NCBI GenBank assembly: GCA_963838845.1
Contig: CAWISR010000003.1
Location: 1 to 64,000, forward strand
Origin: CAVRXQ01 sp963838845
Lineage (GTDB): Bacteria > Actinomycetota > Acidimicrobiia > Acidimicrobiales > Bog-793
Direction of reading: 5' to 3'
Length of the DNA stretch: 64,000 nt
Both the position numbers and the translations under genes were made by a program. The notes beneath the pieces are model-generated. The model made no database searches. It saw nothing but the letters and a program-made list of their open reading frames with translations, and was not told the DNA's origin. This document shows, piece after piece, positions 18,543-26,669 of this stretch. Every line of letters begins with the position of its first letter. Positions within the stretch are counted from its first letter, which is position 1.

Positions 18543-18724
18543 TGGTCCGCGGCCAGGTGCTCCAAGAGCGCGTCCAGGTGAGTCCCAGCGCTGAGCCCGC
18601 TCGGCTCTGTCGTCCACTCCACGCACAGACTGCACCTGGCTCGACGGTCGCTCGCGTCGCTGACGGCCAGCTCGCCCAACGGTTGCGCCTTCTGGTCCAG
18701 AAGGTGAATCGTTCCGATCTTCAT
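18539..18724 (-). CDS. Small Cys-pair hypothetical protein
   Basis: A 61-residue product from ATG at 18724 (MKIGTIHLLDQKAQPLGELA) with one CSLC motif and a helical end (THLDALLEHLAADH). The look is that of a small zinc-binding or regulatory peptide. A longer in-frame start at 18787 would overlap the palindrome of the next gene and is less likely. Confidence 0.45.
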   Translation of the reverse strand: MKIGTIHLLDQKAQPLGELAVSDASDRRARCSLCVEWTTEPSGLSAGTHLDALLEHLAADH

Positions 18725-18778
18725 CCCCGACTCCCTCGTCGATCGCCCGGTCCGGCCATTCTGTTTGTCCGCCCAGCG

Positions 18779-18816
18779 GGCCAACACCTATACGTCCAGC
18801 ACTATAGGTGTTGGCC
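18779..18816. promoter_or_regulatory. 14-bp perfect inverted repeat at ATPase promoter
   Basis: GGCCAACACCTATA and TATAGGTGTTGGCC flank a 10-nt spacer and end 14 nt before the ATG of the ATPase gene. A -10-like TATACT at 18817-18822 follows at once, so transcription would begin at or within a few bases of the ATG, giving a nearly leaderless mRNA. The repeat is placed where a repressor would block the promoter. Confidence 0.6.
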
Positions 18817-18830
18817 TATACTATAGATCC

Positions 18831-20018
18831 ATGGCGCCAAGACCCAATCCCTACACGCCGGGGGCCGGAGACCGCCCTCGAGTACTCGTCGGCCGCGAGG
18901 AGCAACTCGCTCTTGCCGATGGGGTCCGGCGGCAGATCGAGGCGGAGTACGCCGCGAACTGCCTGGTCTTCACGGGATCCCGTGGCGTCGGGAAGACGGT
19001 GCTCCTGAAAGAGGTGACCGATCGCCTCATCGCCCACGGCTGGGTGGCGACCTATGTCCAGATCCGGCGCTCCGTCGGGGTGGACAAGGCGTTCGGCGAA
19101 GTCGCCCTTCGCGCCGCCAAGGACCTGAAACCAGGGGCCAAGGTACGACGAGCGCTTGCCGATCTCGCCAAGCGCGGCGGCGGGTTGCAGGTGCTTGCCA
19201 CTGGCCCGACGATCGGCCCGAGTGCCGCCGACGTCTATGACGGCTATCGCACCCTCTCCTCTGTCCTCGAAACGCTGGGGAGCGCGGCCCACGAGGACGG
19301 GCTGGGCATCGCGCTCATCGTCGACGAGCTCCAAGCTCTTCGGCTCGACCCGCTCGGAGATCTCATTCATCTGGTGCTCGACTTGCGTGACCGCGTGCCG
19401 CTCGCCTTTATTGGCGGGGGCCTCCCCTACCTGCCGAGCTACATCACCAAGGCGACGACGTCGACTGAGCGGTTCCGGTTCGAACCGACCGATTTCCTCG
19501 CTCCCCGAGACGTGCGACTCGCGGTCCGTAGGCCGGCAGAGATGGAGGGAGTGGAGTGGGAGGAGGACGCACTCGATCGGATCGTCGAGCTCGCTGAGGG
19601 GTATCCGTTCTTCCTCCAGCTCTATGCCTCCGAGACCTGGGAGGAAGCCAGCCGCGAACGGAGCTTCTCGTCGATCACGATTGAGCACCTCGAGCTCGCC
19701 GAGCCGAGGGTGCACCGACTCCTTGAACATGGGCTATATGGGTCCCGCTTCGAGCAGACGAAGCCGGTGCAACGCGCGTATCTCTATGCGATGGTCGAAC
19801 TCTCGGGCGTCGACGACCGCGGGCGGGTAGCAAGTCGCCGAGTTCGCTCGGGAGACGTCGCGGCGCAGTTGGGGCGATCGATCTACTCGGTCGCCCCAAC
19901 AAGGGAGGCGCTGATTCGTGCCGGGGTGATCCATTCACCTGACTACGGCGAGCTCGAGTTTTCCATTCCGGGGTTCGCGCAATACCTCCAGACCAGGCGG
20001 GAGGCCGGCGACGCCTGA
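18831..20018 (+). CDS. AAA/STAND-like ATPase
   Basis: The 395-residue protein has VGREEQLALADGVR, Walker A (GSRGVGKT, about residue 46) and Walker B (IALIVDELQAL, about residue 165), followed by an arginine-rich lid and a C-terminal winged-helix-like part (GDVAAQLGRSIYSVAPTREA). This resembles Orc/Cdc6- and archaeal-type STAND ATPases that often act in signalling or defence. The start at 18831 follows the -10-like box directly. No partner effector gene is adjacent. Function is inferred only at family level. Confidence 0.75.
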   Translation: MAPRPNPYTPGAGDRPRVLVGREEQLALADGVRRQIEAEYAANCLVFTGSRGVGKTVLLKEVTDRLIAHGWVATYVQIRRSVGVDKAFGEVALRAAKDLKPGAKVRRALADLAKRGGGLQVLATGPTIGPSAADVYDGYRTLSSVLETLGSAAHEDGLGIALIVDELQALRLDPLGDLIHLVLDLRDRVPLAFIGGGLPYLPSYITKATTSTERFRFEPTDFLAPRDVRLAVRRPAEMEGVEWEEDALDRIVELAEGYPFFLQLYASETWEEASRERSFSSITIEHLELAEPRVHRLLEHGLYGSRFEQTKPVQRAYLYAMVELSGVDDRGRVASRRVRSGDVAAQLGRSIYSVAPTREALIRAGVIHSPDYGELEFSIPGFAQYLQTRREAGDA

Positions 20019-20106
20019 GGCAACCTCGCCATCAACCGCACCCACATCTCATCTCGTGCCCATGTCTCGGTGAAGACCTACGTCGAGTCGCAGCGCACGG
20101 GCTCGC

Positions 20107-21558
20107 TTACCCGGTGTAGCTCACCGAGAAGCTGTCCGTCCCCGGCGCCGCCGGCGTTGACAGCCCGACTCCGTTCTGGACCATCTCGACCCCTTCGCTG
20201 AGTGTCAGGTACCAAGGCGACAGGCCGGTGAGACCCAGACCGGTGAAGGTGACGGTGCCGTAGTTGGGGAACAGCGCTCGCGAGCCAGGCTCTCCAGGGT
20301 CCTCGACGATCCACTCCCCCGAGTAGCCGCCGCCATAGGTCAGGGTGGCTGTGCTTCCTTGGGAAGTAAAGGTGCCGCTCGAATCAGGGCCGACCCCCCA
20401 TGACCCTCCGGTGACCATCCACCCCGAGAGACCGGTGGTCAGGTCGTCGACCCTCGTGACCCATTGTCCGGAGGATTGATAGACGTGCGCCGCGATGGTG
20501 TCCCCCGGAGAAACTGAAAAGTTGTTGAACGTCGAGTCGCCGATGACTTGCCCTGCGCTGGAGACTTCGAACCACCAGCCGACCTCTTGCTGAACACCAG
20601 TGACACACTTGTCGTAGATGCCCGTCTGGAGGAGGTCGCCCGTGTTGTCCCCGTAGCCGCCAGTTCCGACCCATGACGTTTCCGTGGCATTTGGCGTGCC
20701 GACGCAATTCAGCGTCGGCACGGTCCACTGTCCGCTGACGTCGGTGATGAGCGTGCTGCCACCCTGGACGACGTAACCCGACCAGGTCGGGGATTGAGAG
20801 AAGGAGAAGGCAGGAGCTGCGAGTGTTTGCGAAGAACTCGCTGGCTGCGCGCTCGCGTTTGTGGCGGTGAAGGTGAAGGTCCACTGGCGCGCCGACAAGC
20901 TTGGAGAAACGGATCCGGTGTATGTGCCGCTACAGGAGACACTGGCCGGGTTACTGCTCGTCCAGAATGCGGGACTCGAAGATAACGAGCAAGTGGAAGC
21001 ATTGGTAGAGGAGTACGTGAGAGTGAAAGACCCGCCCGATGACGAGACGGCGCTGGTGCTTATGGTGAGCGAAGCCGTCGGCGAAGGCGGAGACGAGGGC
21101 GTCGGGCTAGGTGTCGGCGCAACAGGTGTCCCGGCGATGCGCACAACTCCGAGCCCATTCCAGTAGACCGCCGAGCCGCGACGCAGGTAAAGGCGAAAGG
21201 CGACGCCTCGAGCGGTTTGCCGCGAGTTCGCCTCGAATCGAACAGCGTGGCGAAACATGCCATTCGAGCAGCGCTGCCAAGCTGGAGAAAAGGCAAGGCC
21301 GACGGTCGATGTGCCGGCGACTTGGAGTCGGCAGGCGTTGGCGCCGCGAACCCTCACGGTGAAGTGCACCACGCCGCCTATGTCCGGAACGGATCGAGTG
21401 CTGACCAGATCTGACAGGACGGTTGGGCGCGACACTCTCCCTTTTGCCATACCAGCTTCGAGTCGGGTCGCCGCTCCGGCTGGTGCCGTGAGAACAGCGA
21501 TCGTGGCCACGACCGCGCAACTCAGGGTTATCGCCATAAGCACCCGAGCGGGGGCCAT
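20107..21558 (-). CDS. Secreted G1-family (glutamic) peptidase
   Basis: The C-terminal 240 residues match eqolisins (family G1): TWSGYVVQGG, VSGQWTVPTLNC, the catalytic Gln in GDLLQTGIYDK and the catalytic Glu in YSGEWIVEDP. Such enzymes use a Gln/Glu pair and work at acid pH. The N-terminal signal sequence (MAPARVLMAITLSCAVVATI) is followed by a Cys-paired module like that of the secreted protein at 9787-10620, a Pro/Thr/Ser linker, and an Ig-like domain. I chose ATG at 21558 because the signal peptide begins there. A broken duplicate of its 3' end lies 4 kb to the left. Confidence 0.88.
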   Translation of the reverse strand: MAPARVLMAITLSCAVVATIAVLTAPAGAATRLEAGMAKGRVSRPTVLSDLVSTRSVPDIGGVVHFTVRVRGANACRLQVAGTSTVGLAFSPAWQRCSNGMFRHAVRFEANSRQTARGVAFRLYLRRGSAVYWNGLGVVRIAGTPVAPTPSPTPSSPPSPTASLTISTSAVSSSGGSFTLTYSSTNASTCSLSSSPAFWTSSNPASVSCSGTYTGSVSPSLSARQWTFTFTATNASAQPASSSQTLAAPAFSFSQSPTWSGYVVQGGSTLITDVSGQWTVPTLNCVGTPNATETSWVGTGGYGDNTGDLLQTGIYDKCVTGVQQEVGWWFEVSSAGQVIGDSTFNNFSVSPGDTIAAHVYQSSGQWVTRVDDLTTGLSGWMVTGGSWGVGPDSSGTFTSQGSTATLTYGGGYSGEWIVEDPGEPGSRALFPNYGTVTFTGLGLTGLSPWYLTLSEGVEMVQNGVGLSTPAAPGTDSFSVSYTG

Positions 21559-21962
21559 TGCCACGATGCCAATTGTCGCCGAACCGGCCCCACCCGTGAG
21601 CTTCCTTGCGATAATCGGCCCCAGTGTCGCCACCCACGAACCGCACCGCACGCCTCGCCGCAGCGATCATTGGTCGGTCCACTGCTGGTGGGCGGATTTC
21701 TCGCCGTGCCGACTCGAGCCGGAGCCGTCCGCCCCGCCACGGCGTCACCGCCTCGCGCCCCGAACGTGGCAGCGTGGCGGCCTGGTGCCGGACCGCCGAG
21801 CCTCCGGGGATTGCTCCGCTTGGTGCGCGTCTACCTTGAGGACGACGGCCTCGAGTACGGCTAAGTCCCGAGCGCGGCGGTGCTCGGTGTGGCCCACACC
21901 ACCCTCCGGCTCGGGTTTCCGGACGACAGCATTGCGAGCGGCGCCTCGGGACGGAGACGGTG
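21559..21962. other. Intergenic region, no supported gene
   Basis: This 404-nt stretch holds the divergent upstream regions of the G1 peptidase and of the gene at 21963. Short open frames exist but lack start sites and family features. I see no convincing repeat or RNA. Confidence 0.5.
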
Positions 21963-22487
21963 ATGGCTGATGAAGAAGGAGTCGTCGACCGGTACTACGA
22001 GGAGATCCGTATCGCTGAACAGCTGAGGGCCGAAGGACGGCTTGAGGAAGGTCTCGCGGCTGCACTCGTAAACCTCGATCGAGTACCCGCATTGGTGAGT
22101 TCGATGGTCAGCGAATACGGATCATTCGATCTCGATTCGATCCCGCCGATCGAACAGGGCTGCTTACTTGCCGCGCTCCTGGGTGACGATGCTGCGCTTT
22201 CGAGGATCCACTCGGTGGTGGAGAGCCGCAAGGAGCTCGCTCGGTGGCGCGAGGTCGTGCTCCGGGCACGAACGGACGCTGCAACGGTCCGGGCGGCCCT
22301 CCAACATGTCGAAGAGCACCCCGGGAGCCTGCGATCGGCATTAGGCCGGATCATCGGGGGTGACGGTCGTTCGGTGTCCGAGCTCGCATACGACCTAGCC
22401 TTAGGTGGTCTATTGAGGAGAGAAAAGCAGGGGCGCAGCTACGCCCTGTACTTGCCCGACGCCAAACCCGCCACCCTCCCGGCGTAG
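21963..22487 (+). CDS. Hypothetical helical protein with winged-helix-like end
   Basis: The 174-residue product is mostly helical; the last 50 residues (SLRSALGRIIGGDGRSVSEL and then GGLLRREKQGRSYALYLP) look like a winged helix. ATG at 21963 is preceded by ACGGTG with a weak ribosome site. Its 3' end overlaps the convergent GGQ gene by 49 nt. No family recognised. Confidence 0.55.
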   Translation: MADEEGVVDRYYEEIRIAEQLRAEGRLEEGLAAALVNLDRVPALVSSMVSEYGSFDLDSIPPIEQGCLLAALLGDDAALSRIHSVVESRKELARWREVVLRARTDAATVRAALQHVEEHPGSLRSALGRIIGGDGRSVSELAYDLALGGLLRREKQGRSYALYLPDAKPATLPA

Positions 22488-22903
22488 AACTCTCGCCAGC
22501 CCCACCGCTCCCCTGTCTCGTGACAGACGACCTCGCCACGTTGGTCGTTGTGGGTGAATGCCTTTGCCGGGCGCTCCCCCGAGGCGATCTGGGCGTTGCG
22601 TTCCCCCTCTATCTGCTCGAGCAGCGACTGGTCTTGTGCACGGGAAAGGACGTCGACGAGCTTCGCCCGTGCCGATTGGAGGTTCTGGTGCTGTGAGCGG
22701 CTCTCCTCGGCAGCGACGACGAGACCCGTCGGGACGTGCGTCAGGCGGATCGCCGTGGCGGTCTTGTTGCGGTGCTGGCCGCCGGGACCCGACGCCCGGT
22801 AGGGCTGGACGTCGAGCTCGTTGTCGCAGAGCTCGACCCGGGTGGCTGGCGTCCTTCGAGCACGGCGATCTCGGGCTTGGGCTTGGGCTAATGCGAGCTT
22901 CAC
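22439..22903 (-). CDS. Release-factor-like protein with GGQ domain
   Basis: The central segment YRASGPGGQHRNKTATAIRL carries the GGQ tripeptide that class I release factors and ribosome-rescue hydrolases insert into the peptidyl-transferase centre. The context (LTHVPTGLVV, QSRSQHQN-like EESRSQHQNLQSARAKL) is that of the RF-1 domain. Stop-codon-recognition domains are absent, so it resembles ArfB/RF-H-type rescue factors. GTG at 22903 after AAGGTGGC gives 154 residues and avoids overlap with the HNH gene upstream; a longer in-frame start at 23068 is possible. It is unusual cargo for a mobile region. Confidence 0.75.
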   Translation of the reverse strand: MKLALAQAQARDRRARRTPATRVELCDNELDVQPYRASGPGGQHRNKTATAIRLTHVPTGLVVAAEESRSQHQNLQSARAKLVDVLSRAQDQSLLEQIEGERNAQIASGERPAKAFTHNDQRGEVVCHETGERWGWREFYAGRVAGLASGKYRA

Positions 22904-22973
22904 GCCACCTTGCGCTTCGCCGCGACGCGCCCCTTCGCGACCCGCTTCGCAGCGGCGATGCGGCGCAAGCGCT

Positions 22974-23693
22974 TCATCTGCCGCCGAGCGCGGCACTTTC
23001 GGCACACGCCGCGAGACACCGCCGACCGTTTCGAAGCTCCGGCCGCCAGTCGGTGTTCTCTTCGTCAAAAGCGTGACCGTGAACGCAATGGGTTGCGGGG
23101 TCGGGCCGCTTCATCGGAATCCACCCGAGCAGCACGCGAGTCTGGTGCCGCAGTGCATTCTCGGATGGCGTGACAACGTCGAGATGCGTCGTTTCGGGAT
23201 CGTCCGTCGCGCGTTCGCAGCGCTTGTTGCAACAACGGTGGTCGAGCTGAAACCCCTCGCGGACTCGGCCGCCGTTCGCGCGGGCGTGGGCCCGTCTGTA
23301 ACTCCCCGTCCGAGCTTCGCCCGGCCGTATAAAACAACCGGTGCGCTCGTCGAGTTCGACACCTTTCTTCCGTTGCCACTCCGGCACCTCAACGGGCAAA
23401 TTCGAGGGCAAAGGTGGAATCTTCAAGCGTTCGAACCAAACGTGTCGACCCCAGCGGAATGGCAAGGCGTGTGCGTCGCACACAAGCTCCGGTCGCTTCG
23501 TGCCGTCGGCCAAGATCGTCACCTTCGTCGTCACGAGCGCGTCGCACTTCGGATCTGCGCACGTCGGGATGACGAACACCGAACTCAGGGTTTGGCTCAG
23601 CGGATGTCCGTTCGACACAGTTCCCCTGCCGCCGGTCCGTCGTTGCAACTTGTTCGTGCTTGCCAAAGTTGCCTCCCCTGTCTGGTCGGTCAC
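22974..23693 (-). CDS. HNH endonuclease-like protein
   Basis: The 239-residue protein has a zinc-type N-terminal half (PTCADPKCDAL ... VCDAHALPF) and a C-terminal HNH_3-like module, FQLDHRCCNKRCERATDDPE followed by THLDVVTPSENALRHQ, with the His of LDH and the Asn of SEN as expected catalytic residues. A second Cys/His pair (HCVHGHAFDEENT) is usual in this family. The start GTG at 23693 lies only 5 nt after the conserved 23699-23713 motif, so its mRNA may be leaderless. Confidence 0.75.
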   Translation of the reverse strand: MTDQTGEATLASTNKLQRRTGGRGTVSNGHPLSQTLSSVFVIPTCADPKCDALVTTKVTILADGTKRPELVCDAHALPFRWGRHVWFERLKIPPLPSNLPVEVPEWQRKKGVELDERTGCFIRPGEARTGSYRRAHARANGGRVREGFQLDHRCCNKRCERATDDPETTHLDVVTPSENALRHQTRVLLGWIPMKRPDPATHCVHGHAFDEENTDWRPELRNGRRCLAACAESAALGGR

Positions 23694-23698
23694 TTATG

Positions 23699-23713
23699 AC
23701 ATCGGCACGTTTA
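23699..23713 (-). promoter_or_regulatory. Shared start-associated motif, copy 1
   Basis: TAAACGTGCCGATGT on the minus strand, 5 nt before the GTG start of the HNH gene. It shares GTGCCGATGT and the preceding AAAC block with six other upstream regions in the element. Confidence 0.6.
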
Positions 23714-23809
23714 GCGGCTCCTCGGGAAATTTGGGGAGATGTCTCGCCGCAACCTGTGGGGGTGGAGAAACCTCTTCGCCTGCACACCCGTCAAATCTGT
23801 TAAATCTCG

Positions 23810-24079
23810 TTAAATCTCGTTAGTAGGGGGTGCTGTGCCCTCCTGCCAGTCAACGATGCGTTGACGACGGGTCCCTGGCGCCACGGTGATCCGAGTTCCA
23901 CAACGACAGCGATACGTCGTGTTTTGAACCAAGAGGGGCATCCTGAAGACCGCACCACAAACAGGACAGGTATGGCGCTTTGGGTGCAGAAAGGTGTTAG
24001 CCAGGTCCGGTGTTGAATCGCCGGAGCGGTAACTCCGCTTGAAAGCGGCCTTCGACCGCCGAAGTCTTCCCTCGTTCAT
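23810..24079 (-). CDS. Small zinc-ribbon protein
   Basis: An 89-residue product with a clear ribbon: HTCPVCGAVFRMP and later YRCRCGTRITV, i.e. two Cx2C/CxC knuckles. It begins with ATG at 24079 overlapping the stop of the previous gene by ATGA, so it is third in a three-gene operon with 24330-24572 and 24076-24333. Function unknown; possibly nucleic-acid binding. Confidence 0.6.
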   Translation of the reverse strand: MNEGRLRRSKAAFKRSYRSGDSTPDLANTFLHPKRHTCPVCGAVFRMPLLVQNTTYRCRCGTRITVAPGTRRQRIVDWQEGTAPPTNEI

Positions 24080-24333
24080 CGCGCTGCTTCCGACCAAGCG
24101 GTGAGCTGGGCAGCGATCGCCTTGTCGTCAAGCTCACCCTCGGCAATCGAGCCCTGGGTCTCGTGGAAAAGCTCGCGTTGCCTCTCCCGCCCCGCTCGCC
24201 ACGCTGCAAGCGGACGCCCCGCCGACGAGTTCGGATCGTCGAACGGGATGGGAGGCGCCGGACGAACCGCGCGGATCCTGATCCGCCGCGTGCCTTCCGG
24301 CAAGACGATCGTCACCCTGACTCTCCTCGTCAT
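24076..24333 (-). CDS. Hypothetical basic protein, middle gene of a coupled trio
   Basis: The 85-residue product starts with a beta-rich basic stretch (TRRVRVTIVLPEGTRRIRIR) and ends in helices (LDDKAIAAQLTAWSEAAR). Start and stop each overlap neighbours by four bases (ATGA), so it is translated together with the helix-turn-helix gene before it and the zinc-ribbon gene after it. No family recognised. Confidence 0.55.
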   Translation of the reverse strand: MTRRVRVTIVLPEGTRRIRIRAVRPAPPIPFDDPNSSAGRPLAAWRAGRERQRELFHETQGSIAEGELDDKAIAAQLTAWSEAAR

Positions 24334-24572
24334 CTCGGCTCCTCTCGTCGCTCTCTCGTGACTTCGCGTTGGGCGGCTTGGAGAGTCCCCCAGCCCCCTG
24401 CCCTTGCGATCTCAGCCCAGGTCACTCCGGCCTCCCGAGCCTCCCCGGCTAGTGCCCGCCGCTCGGCTCGAGCGGCGTCGCCCGCCTCGACGCGGCGAGC
24501 GACCCGACGAAGGCCGGCCAGGAGCGCCTCGGCGGCTTTCTTCTCCGCCTGACCTGGTCCCTGTTCAACCAT
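24330..24572 (-). CDS. Small helix-turn-helix regulator
   Basis: The 80-residue protein is a charged helix (AEKKAAEALLAGLRRVARRV) followed by a helix-turn-helix, GVTWAEIARAGGWGTLQAAQ. Its ATG start codon lies in the centre of the perfect palindrome TTCAACCATGGTTGAA, and a second similar palindrome lies 31 nt upstream. Autorepression through these sites is therefore likely. First gene of a coupled three-gene operon. Confidence 0.65.
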   Translation of the reverse strand: MVEQGPGQAEKKAAEALLAGLRRVARRVEAGDAARAERRALAGEAREAGVTWAEIARAGGWGTLQAAQREVTRERREEPR

Positions 24573-24579
24573 GGTTGAA
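24564..24579. promoter_or_regulatory. Operator palindrome over start codon
   Basis: TTCAACCATGGTTGAA is a perfect 16-bp palindrome that contains the start codon of the helix-turn-helix gene (minus strand ATG at 24572). Confidence 0.65.
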
Positions 24580-24602
24580 ACGGTAGCACAGACCGATTAG
24601 GC

Positions 24603-24618
24603 TTCAACTGTGGTTGAA
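24603..24618. promoter_or_regulatory. Second operator palindrome
   Basis: TTCAACTGTGGTTGAA shares both half-sites (TTCAAC and GTTGAA) with the palindrome at 24564-24579, with a centre-to-centre distance of 39 bp. Together they would cover the region between two divergent transcripts. Confidence 0.6.
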
Positions 24619-24870
24619 CATGAAGGGAGGTGACACCGATGCTGAACAGCCTGTTTGCCATTGCGCTGGGCGCTGTCGTGATCGTGGTGGTCCTCTTCGT
24701 CGGGCAACACGTCCTCGCCATCGAGACTCGGCCCCCGAACTCCCATCGGTCAGTCCCTGTCGATTGCCGCAAAGTCCCTCAGCGGCATCTTCGCCGGGGC
24801 GCCGGGGCGGCAATTCGCGTCCCTCCTCGGATCCGTCGTCTCGCTGGGGGCGTGACCATAGACAGGACCG

Positions 24871-24886
24871 TCAACTGTGCCGATGT
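24871..24886 (+). promoter_or_regulatory. Shared start-associated motif, copy 2
   Basis: TCAACTGTGCCGATGT ends 7 nt before the ATG at 24894. Its first nine bases also equal part of the operator at 24603-24618 (TCAACTGTG). Confidence 0.65.
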
Positions 24887-24893
24887 GATGAGT

Positions 24894-25943
24894 ATGAAAG
24901 CGATTCGCCTCCTCGCCGCCCCTCTCCTCCTCGCCGTGGCGCTCCTCGTCGCCGGCGCTCAGTTCGGCCCGGCCGGAGCGGCGACCACGCCGTCCACCTC
25001 CACGCCCGAGAACGTCGTACCTCCCGCGGCGGCGCATCTGCCCCGCTCCGTCTTTTATGAGTACTCGAAGCTCGACGACAAAATGCTCGGGAACAACTCC
25101 GTCGGCGATTGCATGGTCGCTGCGGCCGCAACGGACGAGTCGACGCAACGTCAAAGCGTCGGGCTGTCGGCACGGTTACCGACGACCACAAACGTGCTCA
25201 CTGAATACGCGACGTTGGCGGGCGGAGTTGGCGCGGACGTCGGTGTCTACCCCGACACACTCTTCCAGCAGTGGACGACGGCGGGGCTATTCGGCCAACG
25301 CGCAGCGGCCGTCTCTGAGCTTGCCGGCCCGACAAGCATCCCCGCCGTGAAGACAACGATCGATCAACTCGGTGGCGCGATCGCGATCCTCGATCCGCCC
25401 GCGGTCATCAACGTTCCGTCCCCAACGGTCTGGACTTATTCGGCAAACGATGGACCGGGCTTCCCGCCGTTCACGCACGCAATCACTCTTATCGGATACA
25501 CGCCGTCGTACCTGGTTGCAGCCACGTGGGGACAGGTTGTGTTCGTCACATGGTCCTACTTCGAGCACTACGTGACAGACGTGTATGCGGTGATTCCCCA
25601 GGCATTCGTCGCCGTCGGACACGGCCCGACCGGGGTGCCGATTCGGCGCCTCGCCGCTGAGTTTGATCCGACGCCACCGACCGTGTCCGGGTCACTCACC
25701 CTGAACACCACGGACGGGACGCCGATGAGCGCCACGTACGTGTCGAACGAATCGGTCACGTGGACCGTGACGAACGATCTCGCGCAGGGCTTGCAGCTCG
25801 TCGTCGTCAACTCGACAACCGCCGAGATCACCGGCACCCCGGACGAGTCGTTTGGATATGACGCCGGTGTAGGAGTCACGGCGACTGCCGCGAACGGGTC
25901 GTCGACGCAGATCGACGTCCAAGTAAGCGTGGTGCAGCCGTGA
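24894..25943 (+). CDS. Secreted papain-fold-like protein
   Basis: From ATG at 24894 the 349-residue product starts with a signal peptide (MKAIRLLAAPLLLAVALLVA). A cysteine-peptidase-like pattern follows: NNSVGDCMVAAAA with a potential nucleophile Cys, later FPPFTHAITLIGY with His, then ATWGQVVFVTWSYFEHYV. The C-terminal 100 residues form an Ig/cadherin-like beta domain. The same frame is open to 24639, where MLNSLFAIALGAVVIVVVLF would give another membrane segment after a good AAGGGAGG site. The shared motif 7 nt before 24894 and the second signal peptide favour 24894. Catalytic activity is inference. Confidence 0.65.
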   Translation: MKAIRLLAAPLLLAVALLVAGAQFGPAGAATTPSTSTPENVVPPAAAHLPRSVFYEYSKLDDKMLGNNSVGDCMVAAAATDESTQRQSVGLSARLPTTTNVLTEYATLAGGVGADVGVYPDTLFQQWTTAGLFGQRAAAVSELAGPTSIPAVKTTIDQLGGAIAILDPPAVINVPSPTVWTYSANDGPGFPPFTHAITLIGYTPSYLVAATWGQVVFVTWSYFEHYVTDVYAVIPQAFVAVGHGPTGVPIRRLAAEFDPTPPTVSGSLTLNTTDGTPMSATYVSNESVTWTVTNDLAQGLQLVVVNSTTAEITGTPDESFGYDAGVGVTATAANGSSTQIDVQVSVVQP

Positions 25944-26149
25944 GCCCCGCAAATCGCCCCATCTCCCTCCACGACTTCGCTGCGCCTGAGCCCCGGCGAC
26001 GACTTGGCAGCCGGCTCGCTGCGGCGATCCGGCGCTTCGGCTCTCGTAATCGTCTACCAGACACGGTGCAGATGCAGCCGCGTGCCCTCGGCGATCGGAT
26101 CGCGCTCTTTGACTTCACTGCTCGCTCACGTAGCCGCCGCCGCGGATAG
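25940..26149 (+). CDS. Small basic hypothetical protein
   Basis: The GTG at 25940 overlaps the stop of the papain-like gene (GTGA), giving 69 residues rich in Arg (EPRRRLGSRLAAAIRRFGSR; end RSRSRRRG). The overlap indicates translational coupling. It may be cytoplasmic and nucleic-acid binding, but no family is recognised. Confidence 0.45.
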   Translation: MSPANRPISLHDFAAPEPRRRLGSRLAAAIRRFGSRNRLPDTVQMQPRALGDRIALFDFTARSRSRRRG

Positions 26150-26288
26150 GGACGATTCTCCACCCCGCTCGACGAGCCGATTCGTCGAGTCGCACAAATC
26201 TCAGCTCAAAGCCCACGCTGTAAGGCCCGCAGAGCGCCTCAAATGCCGAACAAGGGTGGAGGGCGCGGGCTGCTTCTGTCGTTGAGCA

Positions 26289-26304
26289 TCAACTGTGCCG
26301 ATGT
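26289..26304 (+). promoter_or_regulatory. Shared start-associated motif, copy 3
   Basis: TCAACTGTGCCGATGT, identical over 16 bases to copy 2, ends exactly 7 nt before the GTG at 26312. Confidence 0.65.
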
Positions 26305-26311
26305 AGAAGTT

Positions 26312-26470
26312 GTGGGCGAAGAATTCGTCATCCCCGACGCCATCCACTCGGAGATCGTCTTCCGGGGCGTCCGAATCGGCACGACGGACGGGTCGGTTCA
26401 GATGGCCGAGGTATTCACCTTCATCGACGCCGAGGAGGGTTTGTGGCAACGTGTCCGCGTGGCGTGGTAG
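26312..26470 (+). CDS. Small hypothetical protein under shared motif
   Basis: The GTG start is fixed by the 7-nt distance to the motif, the same distance as at 24894. The 52-residue product (VGEEFVIPDAIHSEIVFRGV and on) is beta-rich, with no family recognised. The next gene starts inside its end. Confidence 0.5.
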   Translation: MGEEFVIPDAIHSEIVFRGVRIGTTDGSVQMAEVFTFIDAEEGLWQRVRVAW

Positions 26471-26669
26471 CGCACGCAAGGGAGTCGTCGCCGCAGAGGA
26501 CACGGGACCGCTGGCCGATCGGAACAAGGCGGAAGTGCGTGCCACTGAGCTCAAAGGTCGAATCGCCGAAGCGGGCTACGTCGAAGCGCCGTTCGGCCTC
26601 GTCGAACTCGAGGCATTTGTCGATGAGTTGCTCGAGATAACCAGGTCAATCAAAGAGAACTCACCGTGA
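26451..26669 (+). CDS. Small helical hypothetical protein
   Basis: GTG at 26451 gives 72 residues, overlapping the previous gene by 20 nt and the next by GTGA. The body is helical (DRNKAEVRATELKGRIAEAG; LVELEAFVDELLEITRSIKE). Probably cotranscribed with both neighbours; function unknown. Confidence 0.5.
   Translation: MSAWRGSARKGVVAAEDTGPLADRNKAEVRATELKGRIAEAGYVEAPFGLVELEAFVDELLEITRSIKENSP

Noticed and set aside
19472..19486. GGTTCGAACC as a possible left attachment site (tRNA T-arm like)
   Set aside because: Only ten bases match, flanks do not, and it lies inside the intact ATPase gene.
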